Below, in pieces: positions 43,435-53,562 of a stretch of DNA of 64,000 bases; the stretch's first letter is position 1, and the number at the start of each line of letters is the position of its first letter. Both the position numbers and the translations under genes were made by a program. Origin of the DNA: Durusdinium trenchii (taxonomy: Eukaryota > Sar > Dinophyceae > Suessiales > Symbiodiniaceae); contig CAXAMN010005236.1 of NCBI GenBank assembly GCA_963970005.1, forward strand, positions 138,438-202,437. The letters run 5' to 3'. The notes under the pieces are model-generated. The model made no database searches. It was not told the DNA's origin and was given only the letters and a program-made list of their open reading frames with translations.

Positions 43435-46400
43435 TCAGGCCTGCTTGGAGAACTTTGAAGGCGGTGTTTCGCCTGTTGTCTCCCTGTGACGGGTCTGGCT
43501 CGCCGCCAGGATCTGCCGCAGGCTGTCGGAGATGTGGTCAAATTTGCCTTCGACACGCTGCTCGAAGTTGGATTGGCGGTGATCAAGTTGCTCGATCTTT
43601 GCCTCTAGCTGGGAGATCCTTTCATCATCTCGCTTGTTGGAGAGAGCCTGGTGGGCGCTGGGCCCCCACGGGGCTGGCGATGTGTCTGCTGGCTGCTTGG
43701 TGCTTTTTGGTTTGCCCTTGCCGGAGCCTTTGTTGGGTGCCGGCATGTGGTGGATCTGCTGAAGCAGAATCTCATGGGTGCACCCATTCGCATCAACTGT
43801 GAAGCGAGTGACAGCGGGCATGGTCTCCGCTGTCATGACCCACGTGTAGACGCCTGCTGCCCTGTATGTTCGTGTTGGTACGGCTGGGACATGGGTGGCC
43901 TCAAGGAGGGACTTCACCAAAGAAGAAGGATCCGTTCCTGAGGGCCATCCTGAGGCCTGAAAGTTGATGCGTGGGATGACGTGTCGATTGTCGTCCGTGA
44001 GGCGTGGGTCTGTGGGCATCAAAGCCTGTCTCGCTGCCGCAATGTGCTTGGCCCAAATCCGTAGGGCAAGGCCTCGGCGTGTGATCACCAGGCCGGCAGC
44101 TCCGGTGATGCCCTTTGTGGTAATCCGCATGTCGTTGAGGTCATTGGCTGTGACCTCCCAGAACCTGGGCAGGATGGTGGTGTCGCTCGGTTCATGGGCG
44201 TAGTCGATGAAATCGCGCAGGAAAAGTGATGTCGCTCCGGACATCTCCAGGAGTTGGGATCGAAAGGTGAAAGGTGCTTTCAGCATGCATTGTAGCTGTT
44301 GGTCCTGCTTGTCACTGGCCGGATGTCTTGTGGTGCGGACACCATAAATTGTAGCAGCTGTGTCCAAAGCCGGGATGGCGGCTGTCAAGAGCTGCTTGAA
44401 TGTGGCTACCGGGTGTTCCTTCAGTTTCTGGAACTCGGCTTTGCTGTGAAGTCGGGAGTCAATCTCCATGACGACTTCAGTGACAGCTGCTGTCTGGAGT
44501 TTGTGCTTTGGCTCCGGCAATTTGTAGGCAATTTTGCCGTGGATTGTGACCATCAGTGCCAGTCGCTTGTAGACGGAATTATTGAAGGAGTCCTCAACCG
44601 TGATTTCATAGGGTCCTTCCACCCCATGGTGCAGTGTAGCTGGTTTGGTGCCATCGACGGTTGGGATCAACAGAGCCAGGTCAAGTTTGCTGGCATTCTT
44701 GGCCAAGTCAGCGACATGCTGCTTGGTTGTGAGGACGATGCCGGCACTGGCTTGTGACACCTGAAGACGGTGTGTCTGCACCATGGCCTTTCCGTCTGAA
44801 CCCTGAAAGGGGATCGGGGCTTGGAGGGTCAAATCCTCCCAGCGGCTCTGGGTGGGCTTGGCCGACTTCTTCATCCATGGATCCTGAACCCACAGGGGAT
44901 CAGGCGGTGCAGCCGCCGAGGGAGCGGACGGCTGGCTGGCTGCCGCTGCCTTGGTAGTGGGACTGCTGGTGTCCATGTTGGAGCCTGCAGCTGCCGCAAA
45001 GGTTTGCTGTGGGAACAAGTTCCTGCTGATGTTGAGAAGATGGTGCCGGCGCATGGTGTCTGCAAAGTGTAGCAGGTCCGGAGGAACAAGGGCCCTGGCC
45101 CAGGCATCCCTGGCTTGTTGCAATGTTGTTGCGATGAGTGCAGCATGCGGGGAGGTCTGTATCTCAAGCTCCTGACTGGTGGACAAAGGTGGAATCTGAA
45201 TGCCAATGCGGTGGTAGATCTCTGCTACGATGTATTGCCCACAGAGGCCATGTGGGTTGGTTTGGTCCGCGCAGTGCAACAGGAAGTCTTGGCTTTGGCA
45301 TCCCAGGGCGGTGCGGAGGTGCTGGATCAATGGTAGGAGTCTTCCTGTGGAATTGGGCGGAGCAGTAAGGAAAAATTGAGCCCGTCTGTCATCTTTGTAA
45401 CACTCAGCCAACATCCAGTGATTGTTCTCCATGATGGGCCACAAAACATGTCGGTACGGTTGGATGTTGGGAGGCGGTGTGTTTGGATAAATGAGGCAAT
45501 CCGCAACACTGTCCCAGATGGCTGGTTGGCAGAGCATGGTGTCTGGCAGGATCTTGCGAGGAAGGTCAAGCGCAGCATTGATCTCATCAGAACAGGCCCA
45601 TGCCGGGTGGATGTTGAGCCCATGGAGCCGAGTGACGATACGCTCGTGGATGTGATTCAACTGGAGATTGTATGCCACCTGCGGCTGATGGGCAGGCTGG
45701 GGCTGGAAGTCGACCGGAAAGGCAGTAGCCAGTGGTCTCTGATTTGCGGGCCCGGTCCTGTCATGTCTGCGAGCAAGGGCTACAAAGAAATGCCTGCGCA
45801 GCCTCGTGGCAAAGTTCTGGAGATGTAGTGGAGCGTCAGCTCTGATCCAGTCTTCAATGGAGGCCTGCATGACCAGATTGATCTGGTCAGTGTGCTGAGG
45901 GCTGGTGGGAGCTTGGGCATCAATTTCGGCAATGTTGTGTTGCACGCCAAGTTGCGTGGCCCACCTGAACAGCAATTGCCAGCCACATAAGTGTGGTGTG
46001 TGATCGGGATGATCGTACTCGATTTGCATGCGGTGCGGTCCGACATCGATCAGTCTGGCAAGAATCAGGATGATTCTGGTTTGGAGCCGGACAGGCACAT
46101 GGACTGTGGTGACACGTACCACATTGTTGGTCTTGACGACTTCAAAGCCGCACCAGTGGTTCCCTGCAAGGATGGGAATGTTGGTCTGGCCTGCATCCCA
46201 CACAATGGGGGGTCCAAACGGTCCTTCATCAAATTCTGATTTGTTGATATCCCAATACACTGGTGGTGAAAAATGCAAATCAGCACCAGGTGACCAGGCC
46301 AACGACTGACAAATGAAGGACATTTCATCTGCTGCCAGCCAGCCGTGCGTGTTGGCCGCAAACTCTGCCCTCTGGGTGAAGTCGGCATCCTGGGGAAGCT

Positions 46401-48906
46401 GCAAAGGCGCACCACCACCATGATGACCACCTGCGCGTATGGTGGAGTGAGGTTGCAGGGTGATGAAGTCTCCATTGGAGAGGCTCTGGTCTGCGTTGAA
46501 AGGGAAGCCATTGATGTCGACGATTGCATGCGCACGGCTGCCGAGCTGGAATTGAGTGCCAACTTGCAAGGTTGGCGGGTGAAGGCAAGCCCAAATCGCC
46601 GGCTCGTCCTCGAAGCGGAGGAGGATGCATCGCTGTTCTGCTCTGGGGTCTGGTTGCCAAATGGCAATGGCTGAGTGGATGTGCTCGTTGATGTATTGCT
46701 TGTACAGGCCAATGGTGGTCTTGGCTATGGTTCGTACCCTGTGCACGAATTGGTCGTGTTCACAGGCAGGGATCCAACTGGAGTAGGATACCCCTTGGCT
46801 GGGCAGGAGCAAGGTGAAATTGTAGGCCTGGCTGGGCGGGTGAATCTGGCATTGCTCGAAAAGCGGGAAAAGCCCAATACTGGTGAGGTGTCGGATGGCT
46901 TGCTCGAAAGTGGCCTGAGGAACTGAGACGAGTGCAGAGGCCGTCTCCTCATGAGTAGAGTATGGCATCGTGGGGGAAACGACAAGGGTAGTGCTGTCTT
47001 GCTTCATTCGTTTGGCAGGTGGTGCCGGTTCAGCTTGTACCTGAAAAGTGCCAAATGCCGTGCTGCCGATGTGGAATGTGCCCGGTGTGCATTGGGCTGT
47101 GCATGTTGTGATGCACATGGCTTGGTCCAGTGGTTGGCCGTCGAAGGTGACAGTGATGAAGCGGCGCAGCATCTGAGGAGCATCAAAAGCGATGTCGATG
47201 CAATGACCAATGGTGGCTGTCGCTGATGCGAAGGTGGTGAGGGCGAGGTTGCCCTGGTGCAAACGAATATGGATCTCGTAGTCCCCATCTCGTGGGCAGT
47301 CAGTGCGGAGCTGAATGAACCGGGGACAATTGCAGTGCCTCGCTATGTGCACCCAGGGGCCATCTTGGAAGACCAAGGCATTGTCTGCGGTGAGCTTGGA
47401 AGTCCAACATGTCCTCACCTGATCGAAGATGTCGATGCGGATGGACAGGATGGATTGGAAACCAACGAGGACGGCAAGCAGGGAATGCGGCACAGCTATA
47501 GCGTTGCCTACCAAGCGAAAAGCCTCAGAGAGCTTGGATGGGAGGACTTGGTCTGTGAAGGCACCAAACATGGCGACAAACTTGGCAGGGTCGAAAAAAG
47601 CGAAACCTGCCGGTAGCAGTTGTAATGCCGCAAACAGTCCCTTGCGAGCTAGATGCTGTGGAGCGAGCAAATGTTGCTCTGTGTACGAGGCACAAAGCGT
47701 AGGCATCAATTCATGCTCATGGACCAAGCGGGCCATGAGGACCTGAGTGACGGTTGGTGCACTGCCGAGGGACATGGCCTTGGCTGACGGAAGGAATCGA
47801 ATGTCCCCGTAGGTCTTCTTCTCCGTATCTGAGAGCAGCATCTGGTCGAGCCAAATCCTGGGCAGGGTGAACTCGAAAGAGTCGTGTGACCAATGAACAC
47901 GAGGCAGGCATGATGGGGTGAGGCGAACGTCAAAAGGTCTGGCATCAAGGTCTGCTCTGGCCCATGCTCCTAACCATCTTGTTCTGCTCTGAGGAGAGAC
48001 CTGGTGTAGAGTGGTATCTTGTGACCAAATCAAACGATAGCCGAAAAGACGTGCCAAATCGGTCAAAAGCTTAAAATGGTCGTGCCGGCTGATCCCGTCC
48101 GAGCATTCGGCGAGCACCAAAAGGGATTGGAACCCAAATGCCTGTACAAGCGCTTCTGCAAAAGCTAGCCCGTTTGTTGAGGACAGCCCTTTCCCGAGGC
48201 CAGCTTTCGACCAGCTCTGGCAGGGCGGTGACATGGTGACTATCAAGTTCAGCTGGCTTTGTGAAAGATTCAAAAGGGAAGAATCGGCCACATGACCACA
48301 CACAGCGAGGTTGTCCTGTGGGGACCAGCTAATGAAAGGCGAAATTGGTGCTCCAAGCGCTTTCATGCCATGTTTCCTCTCCCACACCTGAATGACCTCA
48401 GGTGCACAATCGATGTCCAGCTGCTGCCCAATGTTTACTGCCAAGTCACTCGTATTGATCCAAGCCATGGCTTGGCCCCAACCTGCGAACCCACCTGAAA
48501 ACAGGTGGATGACAGACCACGTCATGTCAGCATCAAATGTCGGTCTGGTGCAAATGGCCACATTGGTGTCAAAGTGCACCGTATTGGACGTGCCACCATG
48601 GGACATCTTTCCTTTGCAGACAAAATGTGCTCCAACATAGAAATTGATCGGCCGTTTCTCAATGTCAGGTATGGAAATGCTGTAGCGGGACTCACAAGCA
48701 TCATCCAAACACCAACCCCTGCCAGGAAGGAAATTGAACAACTTCGTGTCGATCACATCCCCACAAATACCAACAGCTTCGCCAACACACATGCGCTCAT
48801 CCCCGAACCGAAGGAAAGGACCTTCATGCCGTGCAGCATCGAGAAAGGCAGCCATGCGAGTGCGAAAAGGTTCCTCGACGGTCGCAAGCGCAGGAAAACG
48901 ATCCAT
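43435..48906 (-). CDS. LINE ORF1: C5 DNA methyltransferase plus tandem Ulp1-like modules
   Basis: About 1,823 residues from ATG 48906; the frame is open five codons further. Residues 131-480 form a C5 cytosine methyltransferase: motif I SVIHLFSGGFAGWG (131-144), IV SPPCQSWS (226-233, catalytic Cys229), VI AECSDG (Glu267), VIII QSRTRW (306-311) and X GNAIAVPHSLLA (467-478). A target-recognition-sized region lies before motif X. Residues 856-985 and 1100-1235 are two similar modules, each with a W..xDE helix, an NHW (His917, His1163) and an HxLCG (Cys974, Cys1222), resembling Ulp1/C48 cysteine proteases. A Pro/Ala linker, a basic GSGKGKPK segment and a coiled coil (about 1760-1802) follow, as in LINE ORF1 proteins. 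ORF2 is in the same frame after a single TGA. It could modify element cDNA or act on SUMO-like conjugates; both roles are inference. Confidence 0.85.
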   Translation of the reverse strand: MDRFPALATVEEPFRTRMAAFLDAARHEGPFLRFGDERMCVGEAVGICGDVIDTKLFNFLPGRGWCLDDACESRYSISIPDIEKRPINFYVGAHFVCKGKMSHGGTSNTVHFDTNVAICTRPTFDADMTWSVIHLFSGGFAGWGQAMAWINTSDLAVNIGQQLDIDCAPEVIQVWERKHGMKALGAPISPFISWSPQDNLAVCGHVADSSLLNLSQSQLNLIVTMSPPCQSWSKAGLGKGLSSTNGLAFAEALVQAFGFQSLLVLAECSDGISRHDHFKLLTDLARLFGYRLIWSQDTTLHQVSPQSRTRWLGAWARADLDARPFDVRLTPSCLPRVHWSHDSFEFTLPRIWLDQMLLSDTEKKTYGDIRFLPSAKAMSLGSAPTVTQVLMARLVHEHELMPTLCASYTEQHLLAPQHLARKGLFAALQLLPAGFAFFDPAKFVAMFGAFTDQVLPSKLSEAFRLVGNAIAVPHSLLAVLVGFQSILSIRIDIFDQVRTCWTSKLTADNALVFQDGPWVHIARHCNCPRFIQLRTDCPRDGDYEIHIRLHQGNLALTTFASATATIGHCIDIAFDAPQMLRRFITVTFDGQPLDQAMCITTCTAQCTPGTFHIGSTAFGTFQVQAEPAPPAKRMKQDSTTLVVSPTMPYSTHEETASALVSVPQATFEQAIRHLTSIGLFPLFEQCQIHPPSQAYNFTLLLPSQGVSYSSWIPACEHDQFVHRVRTIAKTTIGLYKQYINEHIHSAIAIWQPDPRAEQRCILLRFEDEPAIWACLHPPTLQVGTQFQLGSRAHAIVDINGFPFNADQSLSNGDFITLQPHSTIRAGGHHGGGAPLQLPQDADFTQRAEFAANTHGWLAADEMSFICQSLAWSPGADLHFSPPVYWDINKSEFDEGPFGPPIVWDAGQTNIPILAGNHWCGFEVVKTNNVVRVTTVHVPVRLQTRIILILARLIDVGPHRMQIEYDHPDHTPHLCGWQLLFRWATQLGVQHNIAEIDAQAPTSPQHTDQINLVMQASIEDWIRADAPLHLQNFATRLRRHFFVALARRHDRTGPANQRPLATAFPVDFQPQPAHQPQVAYNLQLNHIHERIVTRLHGLNIHPAWACSDEINAALDLPRKILPDTMLCQPAIWDSVADCLIYPNTPPPNIQPYRHVLWPIMENNHWMLAECYKDDRRAQFFLTAPPNSTGRLLPLIQHLRTALGCQSQDFLLHCADQTNPHGLCGQYIVAEIYHRIGIQIPPLSTSQELEIQTSPHAALIATTLQQARDAWARALVPPDLLHFADTMRRHHLLNISRNLFPQQTFAAAAGSNMDTSSPTTKAAAASQPSAPSAAAPPDPLWVQDPWMKKSAKPTQSRWEDLTLQAPIPFQGSDGKAMVQTHRLQVSQASAGIVLTTKQHVADLAKNASKLDLALLIPTVDGTKPATLHHGVEGPYEITVEDSFNNSVYKRLALMVTIHGKIAYKLPEPKHKLQTAAVTEVVMEIDSRLHSKAEFQKLKEHPVATFKQLLTAAIPALDTAATIYGVRTTRHPASDKQDQQLQCMLKAPFTFRSQLLEMSGATSLFLRDFIDYAHEPSDTTILPRFWEVTANDLNDMRITTKGITGAAGLVITRRGLALRIWAKHIAAARQALMPTDPRLTDDNRHVIPRINFQASGWPSGTDPSSLVKSLLEATHVPAVPTRTYRAAGVYTWVMTAETMPAVTRFTVDANGCTHEILLQQIHHMPAPNKGSGKGKPKSTKQPADTSPAPWGPSAHQALSNKRDDERISQLEAKIEQLDHRQSNFEQRVEGKFDHISDSLRQILAASQTRHRETTGETPPSKFSKQA

Positions 48907-49073
48907 TGCAAAAGAAACCACAGGAATCTACGAGAAGCCTTCAGACCGCACAAATGGCTGGGCCTGGATGTCAGTGCCCTTGTAGACACTGCGTTCCCGG
49001 CTGGTGGCCGAGACCCGCAGTCCCGGGAGGCCTGTCCTCCACGAGACCCTGAGCTTTTGAGCCCGAAGGTCTT
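48907..49073 (-). promoter_or_regulatory. LINE 5' UTR
   Basis: About 167 bp between the target-site duplication and the ORF1 ATG. It begins AAGACCTTCGGGCTC and is GC-rich compared with the AT-rich flank. An internal promoter is expected for LINEs but no specific element can be named. Confidence 0.5.
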
Positions 49074-49089
49074 TATGTATATTATATAT
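49074..49089. repeat. Target-site duplication, 5' copy
   Basis: TATGTATATTATATAT, identical to 38174-38189. The base before it on the plus strand (49073) is the first base of the LINE 5' end. The following sequence continues as (TA)n, so the insertion was into a TA-rich tract. Confidence 0.75.
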
Positions 49090-52000
49090 ATATATATTAT
49101 ATATATGATAGATGACTCGATGATTATAGTATATCATATGATATTTTAATCTTAACTTAACTACTTGTCATTATCTTATATTCGTAACGTAACTAACTTA
49201 CTTGACTTTACTGAAGCAACTAACACGACTCCGACTACAATTTTTTTGGTGACAAAACTAAACTTAAACAATTTCAATATACTCTATATATAGTTCAGAG
49301 ATTTTTTTTTATAGTTCAAGATATTTAATGTATAGTTCAGGGGCATGCCCAGCTACTCGAGACAAAGAGGCCCACGCACCCAATAATGCATATAGCTTGT
49401 TTTATTCCTCCGATTTTCCGATGAACATGTTCAGTCTGAATGCACCAGTCATGCACCCCAAAAGACCAGAGTTTGGAGCTCTTACAGCTGCGATAGGGGA
49501 AACCACAACGAACGCGGTAGCAATGGGCGCCAGATCATGGCGGCAGTGAAATCTGTGCATTTGAACAGTCGGGTGAAATCTGGTCATTCTTTTCAATTGA
49601 GTTTCTTTTGAGATTCTCACCATAGCTGCCAACATAGGGCCGAGAAAGGGCCATTGGGACTCTTGGCCATAGAGCTGCCTAACAAAAAGGCTTCAGCGGC
49701 TAAAAGAAGCGCACACAAAGCATTCTTGTTTCAAAAAACGGCTTCAAGAAACAGTTCTATGTTGTGAAGACCACCCCAAAGGAGCTCAGCAAAGGGATTC
49801 CACTAGAAACAATAATGCGAACAAGTTTCTTTTTTCATGATTCCCGTGAGGATCTCCAGGTTTCATTTCAGCGCAGCTCCAGTTCCTCTTCCTCTTCCTC
49901 CTAATCCTCATCGTTCTCCTCCTCACCCTAGATGCTTTAAGTGGCTATCGTAGATGGACGCCAAAATTAAACGTCTGTACTAGGCCCTGTACAATAGCTC
50001 TGCTTCTTGAAATTACATACGCATGCACCTTGCAGAGTCTAGATACAAACCACTCAAAGAAGAACATACCGGCTGCTTGCAATAGTGTGTGGAACTTGTA
50101 CAATGTATGATGACACACAATCTCAGGGACTTAGGCAACGTGTCTCGCCAGGGTCTTGTTTTTTTGTTTGTCCATGAACTGCAGGGACTGGATGCCCAAG
50201 GCAATTGCATTGTTTTACTTCCTTTCCCTTAGCATTGCTTCGAACCATCCGTCTGAGTTTTTGCATCTAAGACGAAGATTTCACCGGCACTCCCTTCTTG
50301 CGCAACATGGTGCATGAACGGATGTCAGCGGTCAACTGATATACTTACTGTAGCCCAAGCAAAGTCGCAATCTGCCTGGCACGCCCCATGACGTTCCTGC
50401 GAAAGTGTGTGCAAAAAAGAAGTTGCGAAGCTCAAGTGGCAATGATTGTTGACACATGTTGAAATGCGGACACAAATGCTGCAACCTAGCCACTAGCCGA
50501 TGGTCGGACAATGCTTTACGACAATAATTGCAAATCACCCTTCTTGCATTACGAAATGAGACTTTCCGTCCTGACTAGGCTGCTGCATCGGAAGTTGGCA
50601 GCTTCTTTGGCTAGAAGGGCTGTTTCATGTGAAATTGATGTTTGTTGCACAATCGTACAAATTAATGGCATTTGGTTGACTGGTCGAAATCCAAGCTGAA
50701 CATGAGGCAACACATCTGGCTTTTACACCAACAGGTGAACATTACTTCTCATTCAGCTGAGCACGTAATTGATTGATCCTGACTGCATGTGTTTTGAAAT
50801 GTTCGACTCCTCGGAGAATGGCTCCTGGTCATGAATTAGCCTTGTGACTCATGCATTGTGATGCACTATCTGAACAAAACGTTGGAATACTTTGGAAGCA
50901 GCAAAGCTAGAATGGACCATTTCTCCAAACTAGCGACAGCTATATAGGGCGGCTCATGTTCAGCTGCCGTCACCAAACAAGTGTAGATCTCGGTGGTCGC
51001 CGTATCATTAAAAAAATGTTGCACCATTGAACGGATCTCACGATGATGGTCAACCCACCAAGCCGCAGCTAGCTGTCCGGAACATCATCTGTCAAGCCAT
51101 ATTTGCGAACGGATGCCAAATAGCGGGTCGTTTCCTTAAATACGCAAGCTACATCAAACAGCCTTCATCGTGACAATAAAGGGAGCGCTTGTACCATGGA
51201 CATACTTCACAATTTTCTCAAAGTGTTGCCAAAGAGTGGCCTTGAGAATAAAACGGATGTATCCCCTTCAAAACTGGACCACCTTTAGCCCATGGAACTT
51301 ACCATTAAACATGATCTTTTCTTATCCTAGGTCCTAGGTTCCTTTGCAAAGACTCCGCAATAGACTCATTTCGACACCTCCACTTAAAATTATTGAGGAC
51401 AATTCGAAAACATGTGCAGTAATTTTGCAATTTCATGTACTTGTATAAAGAATGTCTCACTTATCAGTGTGTCCATTCTTTTGATGCAACCGTATGATCA
51501 AATCCTCCAACACTTGATAGATTTGACAATTCAAATGCTTCCATCCAAGACTCAACAGGAACAAATCCATCAATTTTTTCCCACAAGGAAGCATCCTGGC
51601 AAAAATACATTTGAAACACATATAAACAAATTATGTTCAATCTCCAAACCAGTCAAACCCACAAACAAACAGGTCCTCACATGTGCTGGAACGTAAACGA
51701 CTCTCATCAGCAGAGACCTCAGGAACTTGAGCCGGACATCAGATCCATGAGAAAATCTCTCCACAGATTAATTCGACGTCTTCTAATTTTTTTCGAGCAG
51801 CACAATGACCGGAAGCATGCCGCATATGTCCCTTCCGGTCAAGGAGATATTGCTGATTCCTTGGATTTGTAAGGATCTACGACTTGTCGCTTCAAAAATT
51901 TCACTTGCAAACATGTTTTCAGGCAATCTCATAGATGAGTCACAAATTGTGCCCAGAGATATCACAAAAGTAGAGGATTGGACCTGTAGGATCCAAGCGG

Positions 52001-52500
52001 TCAAAGCATTCGATCCTGAGTTAGCAGCACACACTGCCAGTCTGCAGTGGATGAGAATGACCTGGCACATGTGACTTACAAGGTTTTAACCTTCGCAAGT
52101 GTCTATGTTGCTGCCACCGTGATGGTTACACATGCATTAGTTGATTGATATGATATTAATATTAGTTCAAACACGGATTGGCACCACTCCGCGCACGTAA
52201 GTCAGGGGTTTCCATCTGGAAGCTTGGGCCACTAGGGTTTTCTGAACGTTCGGACATGTCCGCTGTCACGACATGTCAAGGTATGAAATCTCTGACGTCT
52301 GAAATTCTAGAATCGGGGTGAGCTACAATGTTGAAAATCGTGCACCCAATCATCTTTGACAACAGCGCAAGATTGCGCAGCTGCGCTCCTGACCCCAGCT
52401 TGATATGCCGTGTGGGCTGTCTTGACTCCGACCCCGCTTGCACCAATGTCTAAATATTCACCATGGACGGATTCCAGTTTCTTTCAACCCACGGGAATAC
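49090..52500. other. No recognised gene
   Basis: TATAGTTCA phrases at 49272-49345, then AT-moderate sequence with short frames. A 90-codon plus frame at 51805-52074 (LPVKEILLIPWICKDLRLVA...) has coding-like composition and ends in a TGA but matches nothing I know. No RNA gene recognised. Confidence 0.4.
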
Positions 52501-52559
52501 AGTGTCCTCTGACAAAGTGATACCGAGCCAGCAAGGGCGGCTATGCTCAGCCACAAAGG

Positions 52560-53060
52560 GAGGAGATCAGTTTCTGCAAGAGGAGCTACAAGCTAAAAGA
52601 TGAAGGCCTACAGACCCAACCTGGAAACTACATCCAACACATGTTGAAGCTCTACGACGAGGAGATGGGAAAGGTGAAGGTTCAGCAGTTGCCGGCTGAA
52701 GGAGCAATCCAGATGAAGGACAAATCAGAAGCGCTGAAGGACCCAAAGAAGACAACCCTTTTCAGGAGCGCGTTTTGGCCCATCCATCAACAGCAAAGGG
52801 TTTCCACCGCTTGAAGAAGGTTGTGGGATACCTCAGGCGGTTAGCCTTGCCCCGTGTGAAGCTGAACTCATGCCATTGTCTCAGTCAGATGGCGTCTACG
52901 TCAGGGCAGTGGTACGGATTCCTCCAGCGCAAGGGAATTGGCGACAATGGGGCGAGAGGATGAAGCTCTGATGGTGGCGCAAGAGATTGCGCTGTGCTAC
53001 GGCGTGTTGGAGAAGCCCCAGCGGCGCAAGATACAACTCAAGCCGAGGAGGAGCGCGCTG
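52560..53060 (+). pseudogene. copia RT connection / RNase H fragment (copia-2)
   Basis: The plus strand reads KRSYKLKDEGLQTQPGNYIQ then HMLKLYDEEMGKVKVQQLP and KDPKKTTLFRSA, the copia segment between RT and RNase H. After a frameshift AKGFHRLKKVVGYLRRL follows, then CEAELMPLSQSDGVYVRAVV, the SSCEAEL RNase H block with its Glu. No intact frame; both ends are truncated. Confidence 0.7.
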
Positions 53061-53562
53061 GATGTCGCATCACGACCTAGGCGTGAGACCTGCGCACAGC
53101 GTAGCCTTTTGTGGTTTTCAATTAGCGCGTATAACTGCGTAACTATATACAAGGTTCAAGTCGGCAAACAAACGCTCGTTGGGCCAACTGTCTGTTTGCC
53201 GTCCACTGAGCCTACGTATTCTCAGCAGCGCGCAAGCGATGGACGCATGCGAGGTGTTCTAGTGAGTTCTTTTTGCTCAACAGCTCCAGTTTGTTCCAGC
53301 CTCTTTGGTCAAGGGCCACGAGCCTCCTGGGCAAGGTCAAAGCGGGCAACGGGCATACGTTTCGAGCCACCGCGCAGCTGCACTTGCGCAATACGAATGT
53401 CCGGGTCGATCAACCCCGCTTCCACAAGGATCGATGGCGGTTTCAACCGCGAAGACTTCCTGGGAGCTAATAGAAAAGCCGTGGAGACACCAGTGAGTCA
53501 GTGACCCCAATATCCACTGTTCAGCTGCAGCCTTCCGTAGAGCACACCGCAGTGATGAGCCA

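Larger units (their letters stand above)
38190..49073 (-). mobile_element. 10.9-kb LINE encoding a DNA methyltransferase (near-intact)
   Basis: Full-length non-LTR retrotransposon on the minus strand, 10,884 bp between two copies of a 16-bp direct repeat. Order: 5' UTR about 167 bp (49073-48907), ORF1 with C5 methyltransferase and protease-like modules (48906-43435), ORF2 with endonuclease, RT and RNase H (to 38292), 3' UTR 102 bp (38291-38190) ending ...GCGAGTGGTG without a poly(A) tail. ORF1 is uninterrupted and ORF2 has only two one-base homopolymer deletions, so the copy is young or suffers from assembly errors. It is inserted in AT-rich repeat sequence. Confidence 0.9.

Noticed and set aside
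43600-48640. Numerous 60-150-codon plus-strand ORFs over the LINE
   Set aside because: They are antisense shadows of ORF1 and ORF2, without motifs of their own.
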